A stretch of 6,324 nt of DNA from CAYLZO01 sp964387775 (GTDB lineage: Bacteria; Chloroflexota; Anaerolineae; JAAYZQ01): the NCBI GenBank assembly GCA_964387775.1, contig CAYLZO010000273.1, positions 1 through 6,324 on the forward strand, read 5' to 3'. Positions 1-5,518 of this stretch are shown here, piece by piece. Every line of letters starts with the position of its first letter. The first letter of the stretch is position 1. The notes under the pieces are model-generated. The model ran no database searches. It was given only the letters and a program-made list of their open reading frames with translations, and was not told the DNA's origin. Both the position numbers and the translations under genes were made by a program.

Positions 1-165
1 TTGACAACTCCTGCCAGTCAGGAGATGGTAATGGTAGATGGGAGCAACTGCACCCGAGCGAGAAGGGTTGGCTACAAGAGACCCAACCCTGAATCCTTGA
101 ACCAGGCTCCACCATCCCCTCCTCCACCTCTGAGAGTGTGGAGCCCGGCCCAGGCGGAGATCGGA
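1..165. other. Stretch without a supportable gene
   Basis: No frame on either strand gives a recognisable protein here, and the downstream continuation of the ATPase is not found in any of the three minus-strand frames. Two small inverted repeats are present (8-24 and 64-90). A weak TTG-initiated plus-strand frame crosses it into the antisense of the ATPase and has no ribosome site; I do not regard it as coding. Confidence 0.5.
64..90. repeat. Inverted repeat, possible weak terminator of the left flank
   Basis: Perfect 8-bp arms AGGGTTGG (64-71) and CCAACCCT (83-90) enclose an 11-base loop. On the minus strand the stem is followed by TCTCGC, not a clean T run, so termination for the ATPase transcript is only a possibility. 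A second small hairpin (arms 8-13 and 19-24, CTCCTG/CAGGAG) lies about 40 bases beyond it. Confidence 0.3.
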
Positions 166-660
166 CTATTCAAAACAGTACCATTGCAGCAACCAGCGAT
201 TCGTCCACTCCAGAGATCTTATTTCGTCCACCAGCATTGGGCGACGCTCCAACTGGCTTGTCAACGCTACGACCGCCTGCCGCAGAATCTCTTCAACGTG
301 ATGTCGGACGGCTACAGGCGTGATATCGCCAGCTCTGTCCAAAACAGATGACAAGTCGGTATGGGGTACAGCCAGGATACGCTGGTCAGTGGAAAAGCTA
401 TTGTGGCAATACTCCTCGATCATGATCCGGCAGGCTGTCTTGCCGCTGCCCCGGGGCGCAAACAAAAACACCGTCTTGGGCTCTTCTCGAATCTCGTCAA
501 AATAGTCTGGTTCGACGAAATAGGCGCCCAATAGAGCTCGCTCGGCTTCGGCTTCGCGGCTGGCGAATGGATTTTGATGGAAACCACGGGCCGACAACCA
601 ATGCTGCAAGATGTCCCGGCGTGTAACTTGCATGCCCGTTAGCTTGTCCTGCCTGTTCAT
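166..660 (-). CDS. Truncated P-loop ATPase, probably degraded
   Basis: The frame codes for 164 aa from ATG 660, which has AAGGA at 667-671 with a 6-nt spacer; a GTG at 690 would add ten residues and abuts the preceding ORF. Residues 16-60 (DILQHWLSARGFHQNPFASR, then YFVEPDYFDEI) and the Walker A APRGSGKT at 68-75 (K74, T75) followed by ACRIMIEEYC are typical of an ATPase group seen in Chloroflexota and related bacteria, with starts of the NPFA...YFV.P.YFDE type. ILAVPHTDLSSVL (95-107) is also part of that pattern. The frame stops at residue 164, before any convincing Walker B or sensor region, and the other two frames downstream of the stop do not continue it. The bound nucleotide could not be hydrolysed normally without those parts, so this is likely a 3'-truncated pseudogene. 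The function of the full-length family is not known to me. Confidence 0.65.
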   Translation of the reverse strand: MNRQDKLTGMQVTRRDILQHWLSARGFHQNPFASREAEAERALLGAYFVEPDYFDEIREEPKTVFLFAPRGSGKTACRIMIEEYCHNSFSTDQRILAVPHTDLSSVLDRAGDITPVAVRHHVEEILRQAVVALTSQLERRPMLVDEIRSLEWTNRWLLQWYCFE

Positions 661-690
661 TCTTTTTCCTTGTTGATTCACACTTGCCAC

Positions 691-855
691 TCAGCGGTCG
701 TAGGTCGTGGCCCGCTGAAAGAGATCATAGATCTCTCCCCGCCGGATCTGATCATCCGGTTTGACGTGGTAAAAGATGCTGCTCAGCGTCTCAGAGACCT
801 GCCGGGCAGCCGCATCCCTTGGCCTGGGTGCTAGGAGGCTCGATCTAGTCCTCAC
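691..855 (-). other. Short ORF or gene remnant ahead of the truncated ATPase
   Basis: A frame of 54 codons (a possible GTG start at 855) ends in TGA immediately before the GTG at 690 that opens the ATPase frame. The last ~35 residues look protein-like and hydrophilic (SETLSSIFYHVKPDDQIRRG, then EIYDLFQRATTYDR), whereas the first ~18 (Ser/Ala/Pro/Arg-rich) do not. I read this as the surviving 3' end of a gene whose upstream part was lost when the metallopeptidase end joined it, or as a small gene partnered with the ATPase. There is no clear ribosome site before the GTG. The family is not recognised. Two inverted repeats (720-736, 742-759) lie within it. Coding status is uncertain. Confidence 0.35.
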
Positions 856-891
856 GCTTGACTGCAACCACCATCCAGCCTACTTCCTGTG

Positions 892-1365
892 CTAATACAC
901 CACCCACCCCGCCAGCCGCCGCTCCCGCGCCCGCCAGTCGGGCAGGTAGGCGCCCATCAGGGCCTGCCAGCCCTGGCCGTGCCCCGGCACCCGCAGATGC
1001 ATCAGCTCGTGGCAGACCACGTACTCCACCAGGTCTTGGGGCAAATGCAGCAGGTCGTCGCTGAGGGTCAGCGTGCCCAGGGACGAGCACGACGCCCACT
1101 TGCGCCGCATGGCCCGGATCTGCACCCGGCTGACCGCCACCCCGATCCGAGCCGCCCAGGCGTCGACCAATTCACGAATCTCATCCGCCCCAAGACGTGC
1201 CTCAGAGGGCACCGGCTCGGGCCTGGGCAGCTTCGCCAGGCCGGCCTTCACGAAACGCTGGACCTCGGGGCTGTCGGCTGGCACGCCCAGCGGCAGCAGG
1301 GCGACCAATCCCTCGGGCCGCACCTCCAGGGCCAGGCTCTGCCGCTCCTGGTGCCGGTAGCGCAC
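892..1365 (-). CDS. YgjP/SprT-like zinc metallopeptidase (M48-type, DUF45) following hsdR
   Basis: The protein has 157 aa from the preferred GTG at 1365, or 161 aa from ATG 1377 (an 11-nt overlap with hsdR). The C-terminal half holds the family signature: MRRKWASCSSLGTLTLSDDL (residues 86-105), the zinc site CHELMH with HExxH at 119-123, and the third probable ligand H129 in GHGQGW, followed by LMGAYLPDW. The N-terminal part (RHQERQSLALEVRPEG) is the short beta region usual in YgjP. All three metal ligands are present. No signal peptide or membrane segment is visible, so it should be cytoplasmic. With the GTG start only 1 nt separates it from the hsdR stop, so it is co-transcribed. Genes of this family next to hsdR are a known recurrent association; their role in restriction is unproven. 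Turnover or processing of HsdR or a partner is a guess. No terminator is evident after its stop. Confidence 0.92.
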   Translation of the reverse strand: MRYRHQERQSLALEVRPEGLVALLPLGVPADSPEVQRFVKAGLAKLPRPEPVPSEARLGADEIRELVDAWAARIGVAVSRVQIRAMRRKWASCSSLGTLTLSDDLLHLPQDLVEYVVCHELMHLRVPGHGQGWQALMGAYLPDWRARERRLAGWVVY

Positions 1366-1366
1366 G

Positions 1367-4342
1367 TCAGCCTCCATATGCGATCATCTCGTGCATGCGA
1401 AGCAAGTTGTCCACGGTCTCTTTCAGCCTGCCGGCTTCGTAGCCCTCGGCTGTCTCGGCCATGCCCCGAGTTCCCCGCTCCGAGAGCAGAACGCGATAGA
1501 TCTCGGCCCGCGCGCGCCGCTCCAGCCCGGCGTTGTAGGGCCAGCCGGCGTGTTCGGCCAGGATGCGCTCCACGTCCCGCGCGGCCCCCTCGGGGTCCCG
1601 CACCGCCTGGGCCTTGAGCACCCAGAAGAGCGTGAACTCCTCGCGGCTCAGGTCGCTCGTTTCCTGCGCCTCCCGGGCGGCCACCGCCTCCTCGGAAAAG
1701 TCGGTCATCTGCGTCAGCGCCGACTTTACGCTGATCTGCCGGTCCCGCAGGGCCTGGATCACGGCCTCCACCCGCTCGCCGATGGACACCAGGTAGGGCT
1801 GCTCCCGCCGGTGCTCCTCGATGTGGATCCGCAGGCTGCGGTAGAGGTTGGTGACCTGCACCCGCTCGCCGACGTCGTCGGCCTCGATGACGTTGGCCAG
1901 GTCGCGCGTGATGGGATAGACGGGCATCTCGGCGATGGCCGAGGCGGTGACGTGCTGGCGGATGAGGCTGTCGGTCTTGGCCAGGAGCTCGCGCTGCAGC
2001 CGCCGCTTCTCGGCCTCCGGGTTGAAATGGTTGTAGACCACCTGGTAGACCTGGGCGACGAGGGCATAGTCGTCCAGGTAGTCCCGCAGGAAGGGGTCGG
2101 GCGAGAGGATCTCGTACGCCGTCTGGAGCTCCTTGAATTGCTCGACGAACGCCTCTCGCGGCTCCTCCTCGAAAAAGTGGTCCAGGATGCGCGTCGTCCG
2201 GCCCTGCTCCTCCTCCAGGCGGACCGGTTCGAGCCTCTCCTGAATAGCCCCCAGCAAATCCGCGAACCGCCCCTTCAGCACCTCCAGGTCGATGAGGCCC
2301 GTCTCGATCACCGAGGCGTCGAAAGCCAGCGCCCGTTGCAGGTTCTCGAACACGCCGATGTAATCGACGATGAGCCCGCTCTCCTTCTCGGGATAGGGGC
2401 GGTTCACGCGAGCGATGGCTTGCAGCAGCGTGTGGTCCTTGAGGGGCTTGTCCAGGTACATGGCGTACAGCACCGGCGCGTCGTAGCCCGTCAGCAGCTT
2501 TTCGGTGACGATCAGGACCTTGGGCAGCGCCTCGGGGTCGCGGAACGCCTTGCGCACCCGCTTCTCCTCGGCGTCGTCCATGTGATGCAGGCGCAGCAGC
2601 CCCGTGTCTTTGTGATAGGGCGTATAGACCACGCGGCTCCACGACGCGGGCAGGTAGCGGTCGAGGGCCTCCTTGTAGAGGGCGCACGCCTCGCGGTCGA
2701 TGGCGACGACGAACGCCTTAACGCCCAGCGGCTCGACGCTTTCGCGATAGTGGTCCGCCACGTGGGCCGCCACCTCGTCCACCCGGTCGGGCGCCTTGAG
2801 CACGGCCTTGAGCTTGTCCGAGCGGTCGAGCAGGCGGTTCAGCTCCTCCAGGCTGGCGATGCCCAGCTCCTCGACGATGCGAAAGAACTCGTCCTCCAGC
2901 GTGTCGCGGTCGACGCGCAGGTCCATCGGCGCCAGTGTGTAGTAGAGGGGCACCGTCGTCCCGTCCTCGATCGACTCGTCGATGCCGTACTTGTCCAGGT
3001 AGCCGTCGGGGTCGGGCTTGCCAAAGGTCTCGAAGGTGCCCCGGCCGACGATACCCCGGTCGATGGGCGTGCCCGTGAAGCCAAAGTAGGTGGCGCGGGG
3101 CAGCGCCGCCCGCATGTAGGTCGCCAGGTCGCCCTCCTGGCTGCGGTGGGCCTCGTCGATGAGCAGCACGATGTTGTCCCGCCGGTTCAGGTTCTTGGGC
3201 AAACGGTCGAATTTGTGGATGGTGGTCACGACCAGGCCGCGATAGTCGGAGCCGAGCAGGTCGGCCAGGTGGTCCTTGCTCTCGGCGCGCACGACGGCCG
3301 GAAAGCCGAAGGCTTCCAGGTTCTGCAACATCTGCGACTCGAGCTCCAGCCGGTCGACCACGACGAGCAGCGTCGGATTCTCCAGCCGTGCGACGCGGCG
3401 CAACTTGTGGGCGGCGACGATCATGGTCAGGGACTTGCCCGAGCCCTGGGTGTGCCAGACCAGGCCCGAGGTGGCCCTCACCCCTCTCCCCGGCCCTCTC
3501 CCCTCTCCCGTCTGCGGGCGAGGGGAGAGGGAGGCGGCGGCCACCCGGGCCTCGATGCGCTCCACGGCCCGGATCTGGTGCGGGCGCAGCACGAACTTGT
3601 GGGTCTGGTCGTCGGCCCGAAAAAAGATGACATAGTCGCGCAGGACGCGCAACAGGTGCTCGCGGTCGAACAAGGTCTTGGCCAGGCGCTCCAGCCCATA
3701 GTCGCGCCCGCTCGCTTTCCAGCGGTAGAATGCCTTCAGGCTGTCGTTCCACGTGGCCCCGTAGTGGAGGCGCACGTCGGCGGCGGCAAAGAGCTGCACG
3801 AACTTGAGCAGATCCGGGATGCGGGCGGTGTAGGTGCGCTGCACCTGGTCGAAGGCTTCCAGCTCCGGGTCGCGGACGGTCGGGCTCTTGTTCTCGACGG
3901 CCAGCACCGGAAAACCGTTCAGGAAGAGGAGCAGGTCGATCCGCCGCCGGTCGCGGTCTTCGAAGGCGAACTCCTGGGTGAAGGTGAAGCGGTTGGCCCC
4001 CAGGTCGTCATAGTCGACGAGGGCCAGGTTGCGCTCGCGCCGCTCGGCCGGATCGTAGACCGTCCAGCGGCCGCGCAGGGCGTGCAGGAACGCCTCGTTG
4101 CCCGTGGGGTCGGCGCGCACGGTGCGCAGCCGGCGCAGCTCGTCGGCCACGTTCTCGGGCGTCACCAGGCCGGGATTCAGGGCCACGAGCTGGGCCTCCA
4201 CCGTCGGCAGCAGGAAAGGCTCGCGCGGGTCGCCGCCGCGCGCCTCCATGACCTCGGCCGGCGGCAGGTAGTCCCAGCCGATGCCGACCAGGTAGTTGAT
4301 CAGCGCGTCCTGAACGTCCCGCTTTTCGCTGAGGCGGGTCAC
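1367..4342 (-). CDS. hsdR: Type I restriction endonuclease subunit HsdR (translocase/nuclease)
   Basis: HsdR is the motor and nuclease of the type I complex: it pumps DNA using ATP and cuts far from the unmethylated target. It has 991 aa, a normal length. The N-terminal PD-(D/E)xK nuclease shows D136 (RRIDLLLF) and E150-N-K152 (VLAVENKSPT). The superfamily 2 helicase core has Walker A TQGSGKS (298-304), the DEAH box LLIDEAHRSQ (394-402), motif III FGFTGTPI (420-427), motif V LIVTEKLLTGYDAP (610-623) and motif VI QAIARVNRPY (641-650). The helical C-terminus that docks to the methylase follows to residue 991. No catalytic residue appears lost. Residues ~270-289 (LSPRPQTGEGRGPGRGV) are low-complexity and encoded by a GC-rich palindrome, an apparent in-frame insertion between the domain linker and Walker A. 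The GTG start is supported by GGGAGA 5 nt upstream and lies 2 nt after hicA. hsdM is expected upstream of hsdS, outside the window. Confidence 0.97.
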   Translation of the reverse strand: MTRLSEKRDVQDALINYLVGIGWDYLPPAEVMEARGGDPREPFLLPTVEAQLVALNPGLVTPENVADELRRLRTVRADPTGNEAFLHALRGRWTVYDPAERRERNLALVDYDDLGANRFTFTQEFAFEDRDRRRIDLLLFLNGFPVLAVENKSPTVRDPELEAFDQVQRTYTARIPDLLKFVQLFAAADVRLHYGATWNDSLKAFYRWKASGRDYGLERLAKTLFDREHLLRVLRDYVIFFRADDQTHKFVLRPHQIRAVERIEARVAAASLSPRPQTGEGRGPGRGVRATSGLVWHTQGSGKSLTMIVAAHKLRRVARLENPTLLVVVDRLELESQMLQNLEAFGFPAVVRAESKDHLADLLGSDYRGLVVTTIHKFDRLPKNLNRRDNIVLLIDEAHRSQEGDLATYMRAALPRATYFGFTGTPIDRGIVGRGTFETFGKPDPDGYLDKYGIDESIEDGTTVPLYYTLAPMDLRVDRDTLEDEFFRIVEELGIASLEELNRLLDRSDKLKAVLKAPDRVDEVAAHVADHYRESVEPLGVKAFVVAIDREACALYKEALDRYLPASWSRVVYTPYHKDTGLLRLHHMDDAEEKRVRKAFRDPEALPKVLIVTEKLLTGYDAPVLYAMYLDKPLKDHTLLQAIARVNRPYPEKESGLIVDYIGVFENLQRALAFDASVIETGLIDLEVLKGRFADLLGAIQERLEPVRLEEEQGRTTRILDHFFEEEPREAFVEQFKELQTAYEILSPDPFLRDYLDDYALVAQVYQVVYNHFNPEAEKRRLQRELLAKTDSLIRQHVTASAIAEMPVYPITRDLANVIEADDVGERVQVTNLYRSLRIHIEEHRREQPYLVSIGERVEAVIQALRDRQISVKSALTQMTDFSEEAVAAREAQETSDLSREEFTLFWVLKAQAVRDPEGAARDVERILAEHAGWPYNAGLERRARAEIYRVLLSERGTRGMAETAEGYEAGRLKETVDNLLRMHEMIAYGG
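1371..1375 (-). promoter_or_regulatory. Shine-Dalgarno site deciding the metallopeptidase start
   Basis: GGAGG on the minus strand lies 5 nt before an in-frame GTG at 1365. The ATG at 1377 overlaps this motif and has no good ribosome site of its own, so the GTG is the better start. Confidence 0.6.
3478..3535. repeat. REP-like GC-rich palindrome inserted in frame in hsdR
   Basis: The core is an inverted repeat with 17-bp arms at 3494-3510 and 3515-3531, one mismatch (T3506 against C3519) and a 4-base TCTG loop. It is preceded by a second CCCTCTCCCC-like unit at 3482-3491. Its translation in the hsdR frame, with Pro/Gly/Arg/Glu and the PRPQTGEGRG pattern, is what dispersed 'CCCTCTCCC...GGGAGAGGG' repeats of many GC-rich bacteria give when they fall in genes. 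The flanking hsdR sequence on both sides keeps the family pattern (VLRPHQIRAVERI before, GLVWHTQGSGKS after). That it is an insertion, not ancestral, is inference from the domain layout. Confidence 0.75.
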
Positions 4343-4344
4343 GC

Positions 4345-4590
4345 TTATCTCCCAAACAGCGCTTCCATCAGTTCCTGTCGGGAGATGCCCTGATGGTCGG
4401 CTACATCTCTGAGGATAGCACCCAGCGTGCCCACCCGCAGCGACTTGTGGCGCGGAATCGTGACGTGGTGTTCGCCTCCCTCCGTGGTGGTCAGGCGCAT
4501 GTGGCTGCCGGTCTGGCGCGTCACTTCGTAGCCATAGCGCCCGAGCCGGGCGGCCAGGTCCTTACCTCCCAGATCTCTGGGCAGCCTCAT
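4345..4590 (-). CDS. hicA: HicA-like toxin (YcfA family mRNA interferase)
   Basis: HicA toxins are small dsRBD-like ribonucleases that cleave mRNA and stop growth unless bound by HicB. The protein has 81 aa: an N-terminal helix (GKDLAARLGRYGYEV), the hallmark GSH at residues 28-30 with the presumed catalytic His30, then strands MRLTTT and HHVTIPRHKSLRVGTL and the C-terminal helix (LGAILRDVADHQGISRQEL) typical of the family. The start is the ATG at 4590: it overlaps the hicB stop as ATGA, and the protein then begins just before the conserved GKDL helix. A longer frame beginning at 4662 only adds 24 Arg-rich residues antisense in character to hicB and is rejected. The overlap implies translational coupling to the antitoxin. 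The stop TAA lies 2 nt before hsdR, whose ribosome site is inside this gene. All key residues are present, so it looks intact. Confidence 0.87.
   Translation of the reverse strand: MRLPRDLGGKDLAARLGRYGYEVTRQTGSHMRLTTTEGGEHHVTIPRHKSLRVGTLGAILRDVADHQGISRQELMEALFGR
4348..4353 (-). promoter_or_regulatory. Shine-Dalgarno site of hsdR inside the end of hicA
   Basis: GGGAGA on the minus strand lies 5 nt before the GTG at 4342 and spans the last codons of hicA. It supports the GTG start and makes hsdR translation dependent on, or in competition with, ribosomes finishing hicA. Confidence 0.65.
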
Positions 4591-4796
4591 ACCACCAACA
4601 CCTCCTCGCGCACGGCGTGTAGGCGGATCAAGTCGGGTCGCTGTCCTTCGTCGAAATGACACCGGACCGCGTCCCCGATCATTTGCCTGAGCTCTGCCCA
4701 GGTATCGGCTTCGGTAAAGATGGAGTAACCCAGTGCCCGGGCCAGGTATCCACCTTCCGGGGCATCTTCTACCAGAAAAAGGATCTCCTTCGCCAT
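4587..4796 (-). CDS. hicB: HicB-like antitoxin, short form without DNA-binding domain
   Basis: This 69-aa protein consists only of the HicB partial RNase H-like fold: a first strand (KEILFLVEDAPEGGYLARAL), a turn (GYSIFTEADTWAEL), a helix (RQMIGDAVRCHF) and a final strand (PDLIRLHAVREEVLVV). HicB proteins bind HicA and block its active site. Longer HicBs carry a C-terminal ribbon-helix-helix or helix-turn-helix used for autoregulation; this one ends before any such domain, so it probably cannot repress its own promoter. Proteins of this exact type are often mislabelled in databases as '2-oxoisovalerate dehydrogenase E1 beta'; nothing here supports an enzyme. The stop codon overlaps the hicA start (ATGA), and the antitoxin is placed first, the reverse of the classical hicAB order. 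The hicA-type gene next door strongly supports the call. Confidence 0.85.
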   Translation of the reverse strand: MAKEILFLVEDAPEGGYLARALGYSIFTEADTWAELRQMIGDAVRCHFDEGQRPDLIRLHAVREEVLVV

Positions 4797-4803
4797 TCTT
4801 TTA

Positions 4804-4809
4804 CCTCCC
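4804..4809 (-). promoter_or_regulatory. Shine-Dalgarno site of hicB
   Basis: GGGAGG on the minus strand lies 7 nt before the ATG at 4796, inside the 19-nt gap after the preceding gene. It is a strong site, stronger than that of the toxin downstream (GGAGG at 4601-4605 with a long 10-nt spacer), which would favour antitoxin synthesis. Confidence 0.7.
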
Positions 4810-4815
4810 GTTCCC

Positions 4816-5508
4816 TCACTCTTCTTGAAAGGCTTCGGCCAGAGCCTCCAGGTCGGCGGCCGATTCCTCGCGCAGTTCCGCCGAATAGCGAGACAATATC
4901 TCCCCTTCCATGTCGAGCAAATAGGCCAGGTCGGCGGCGCGATAGCAAATCTGGGTGACCAGCCGCTCGATGGCCTTTTCGTCGGCCAGGCCCTCCTCGA
5001 CGGCGTCCCGGATCGAGTAGCGCACGCCGCGCCGGAACGATTCGGCCGGGGTGGGGGCGTCTACGATCTCTTTGGCCCGCCGGTAGGACTCGCGCCAGTC
5101 GCCGACCTTGTCGAGGGGGACGTCCAGGGCCTCGGCCAGGCGGGCGTCGTCCCAGCCCTCCTGCTCGGCCTGCTCCAGGCTGTCCACGTCGTCGGGCATC
5201 AGTGCGTCGTAGCGGACGTTGCCGATGTCCAGGTGGCCGTCATAGTTGGCATAGCTGTAGGCAAAGACCTCGGCGGCCAGGAGCTCGCGGCGGCCCATGG
5301 CCGGGTAGCCGTCCCACTCTTCCTCGTCTTCTACAAATTCCCAGAATTCGTCGAACGCCTCGTCCTCCTCGAACAAGCCCGCCCAATCCTCCACCTCGTC
5401 CAGGGCCGGCATCAGCATCTGGGCCACGGCCTCTTTGGCCCGGGGCGGAAGCTGGCGGACCAGGTCGATCACCTGGGCCGTCGAGAGTCTCAACTGTACG
5501 GTAGCCAT
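4816..5508 (-). CDS. Unrecognised acidic 230-aa protein in the type I RM operon, possible DNA-binding protein
   Basis: I do not recognise this family with certainty. The first ~35 residues (LSTAQVIDLVRQLPPRAKEAV) resemble the helical start of small antitoxin-like proteins common in cyanobacteria and Chloroflexota. Residues 38-66 are extremely acidic and aromatic (GLFEEDEAFDEFWEFVEDEEEW), which could mimic DNA or act as a flexible linker. Residues 120-142 (DDARLAEALDVPLDKVGDWR) have the spacing of a helix-turn-helix: helix, turn at the DVP, second helix ending in Trp. The C-terminal ~80 residues are predicted helical (AIERLVTQICYRAADLAYLLDM) and end in another acidic stretch. No signal peptide or membrane segment is visible. 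The ATG at 5508 is supported by a GGAGGG site. The gene lies 9 nt after hsdS and 19 nt before hicB, so it belongs to the same transcript. A regulator of the operon, an antitoxin-like protein or a DNA-mimic modulator of restriction are all possible; the function is inference only. Confidence 0.85.
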   Translation of the reverse strand: MATVQLRLSTAQVIDLVRQLPPRAKEAVAQMLMPALDEVEDWAGLFEEDEAFDEFWEFVEDEEEWDGYPAMGRRELLAAEVFAYSYANYDGHLDIGNVRYDALMPDDVDSLEQAEQEGWDDARLAEALDVPLDKVGDWRESYRRAKEIVDAPTPAESFRRGVRYSIRDAVEEGLADEKAIERLVTQICYRAADLAYLLDMEGEILSRYSAELREESAADLEALAEAFQEE

Positions 5509-5512
5509 TATT

Positions 5513-5518
5513 CCCTCC
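5513..5518 (-). promoter_or_regulatory. Shine-Dalgarno site of the 230-aa gene, overlapping the hsdS stop
   Basis: GGAGGG on the minus strand lies 4 nt before the ATG at 5508. Its first G is the last base of the hsdS TAG stop. This fixes the start of the next gene and argues for co-translation with hsdS. Confidence 0.8.

Noticed and set aside
1..32. TTGACA at 1-6 as a -35 promoter box
   Set aside because: The best -10 candidate (GGTAAT, 27-32) is 20 bases away, too far, and no gene on the plus strand follows.
1..351. Plus-strand ORF of 116 codons at the left edge
   Set aside because: TTG start without ribosome site, runs antisense to the P-loop ATPase, and has no recognisable domain.
1248..2687. 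479-codon minus-strand frame overlapping hsdR and the metallopeptidase
   Set aside because: It is an Ala/Gly/Arg/Pro-rich frame-shadow of hsdR; it ends in frame with part of the metallopeptidase sequence only by chance.
1391..4393. 1000-codon open frame on the plus strand antisense to hsdR
   Set aside because: It is in register with the very GC-rich hsdR codons; its translation is a Leu/Val/Gly/His/Gln-rich shadow with no known motif, while the minus strand gives a complete HsdR.
4345..4662. Longer hicA start at 4662 (105 aa)
   Set aside because: The extra 24 residues are Arg-rich, lie inside hicB, and the family begins at the helix just after ATG 4590.
4587..4796. 2-oxoisovalerate dehydrogenase E1 beta, the common database label for this small protein type
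   Set aside because: A 69-aa protein cannot be that enzyme; its fold pattern and its ATGA overlap with hicA fit a HicB antitoxin.
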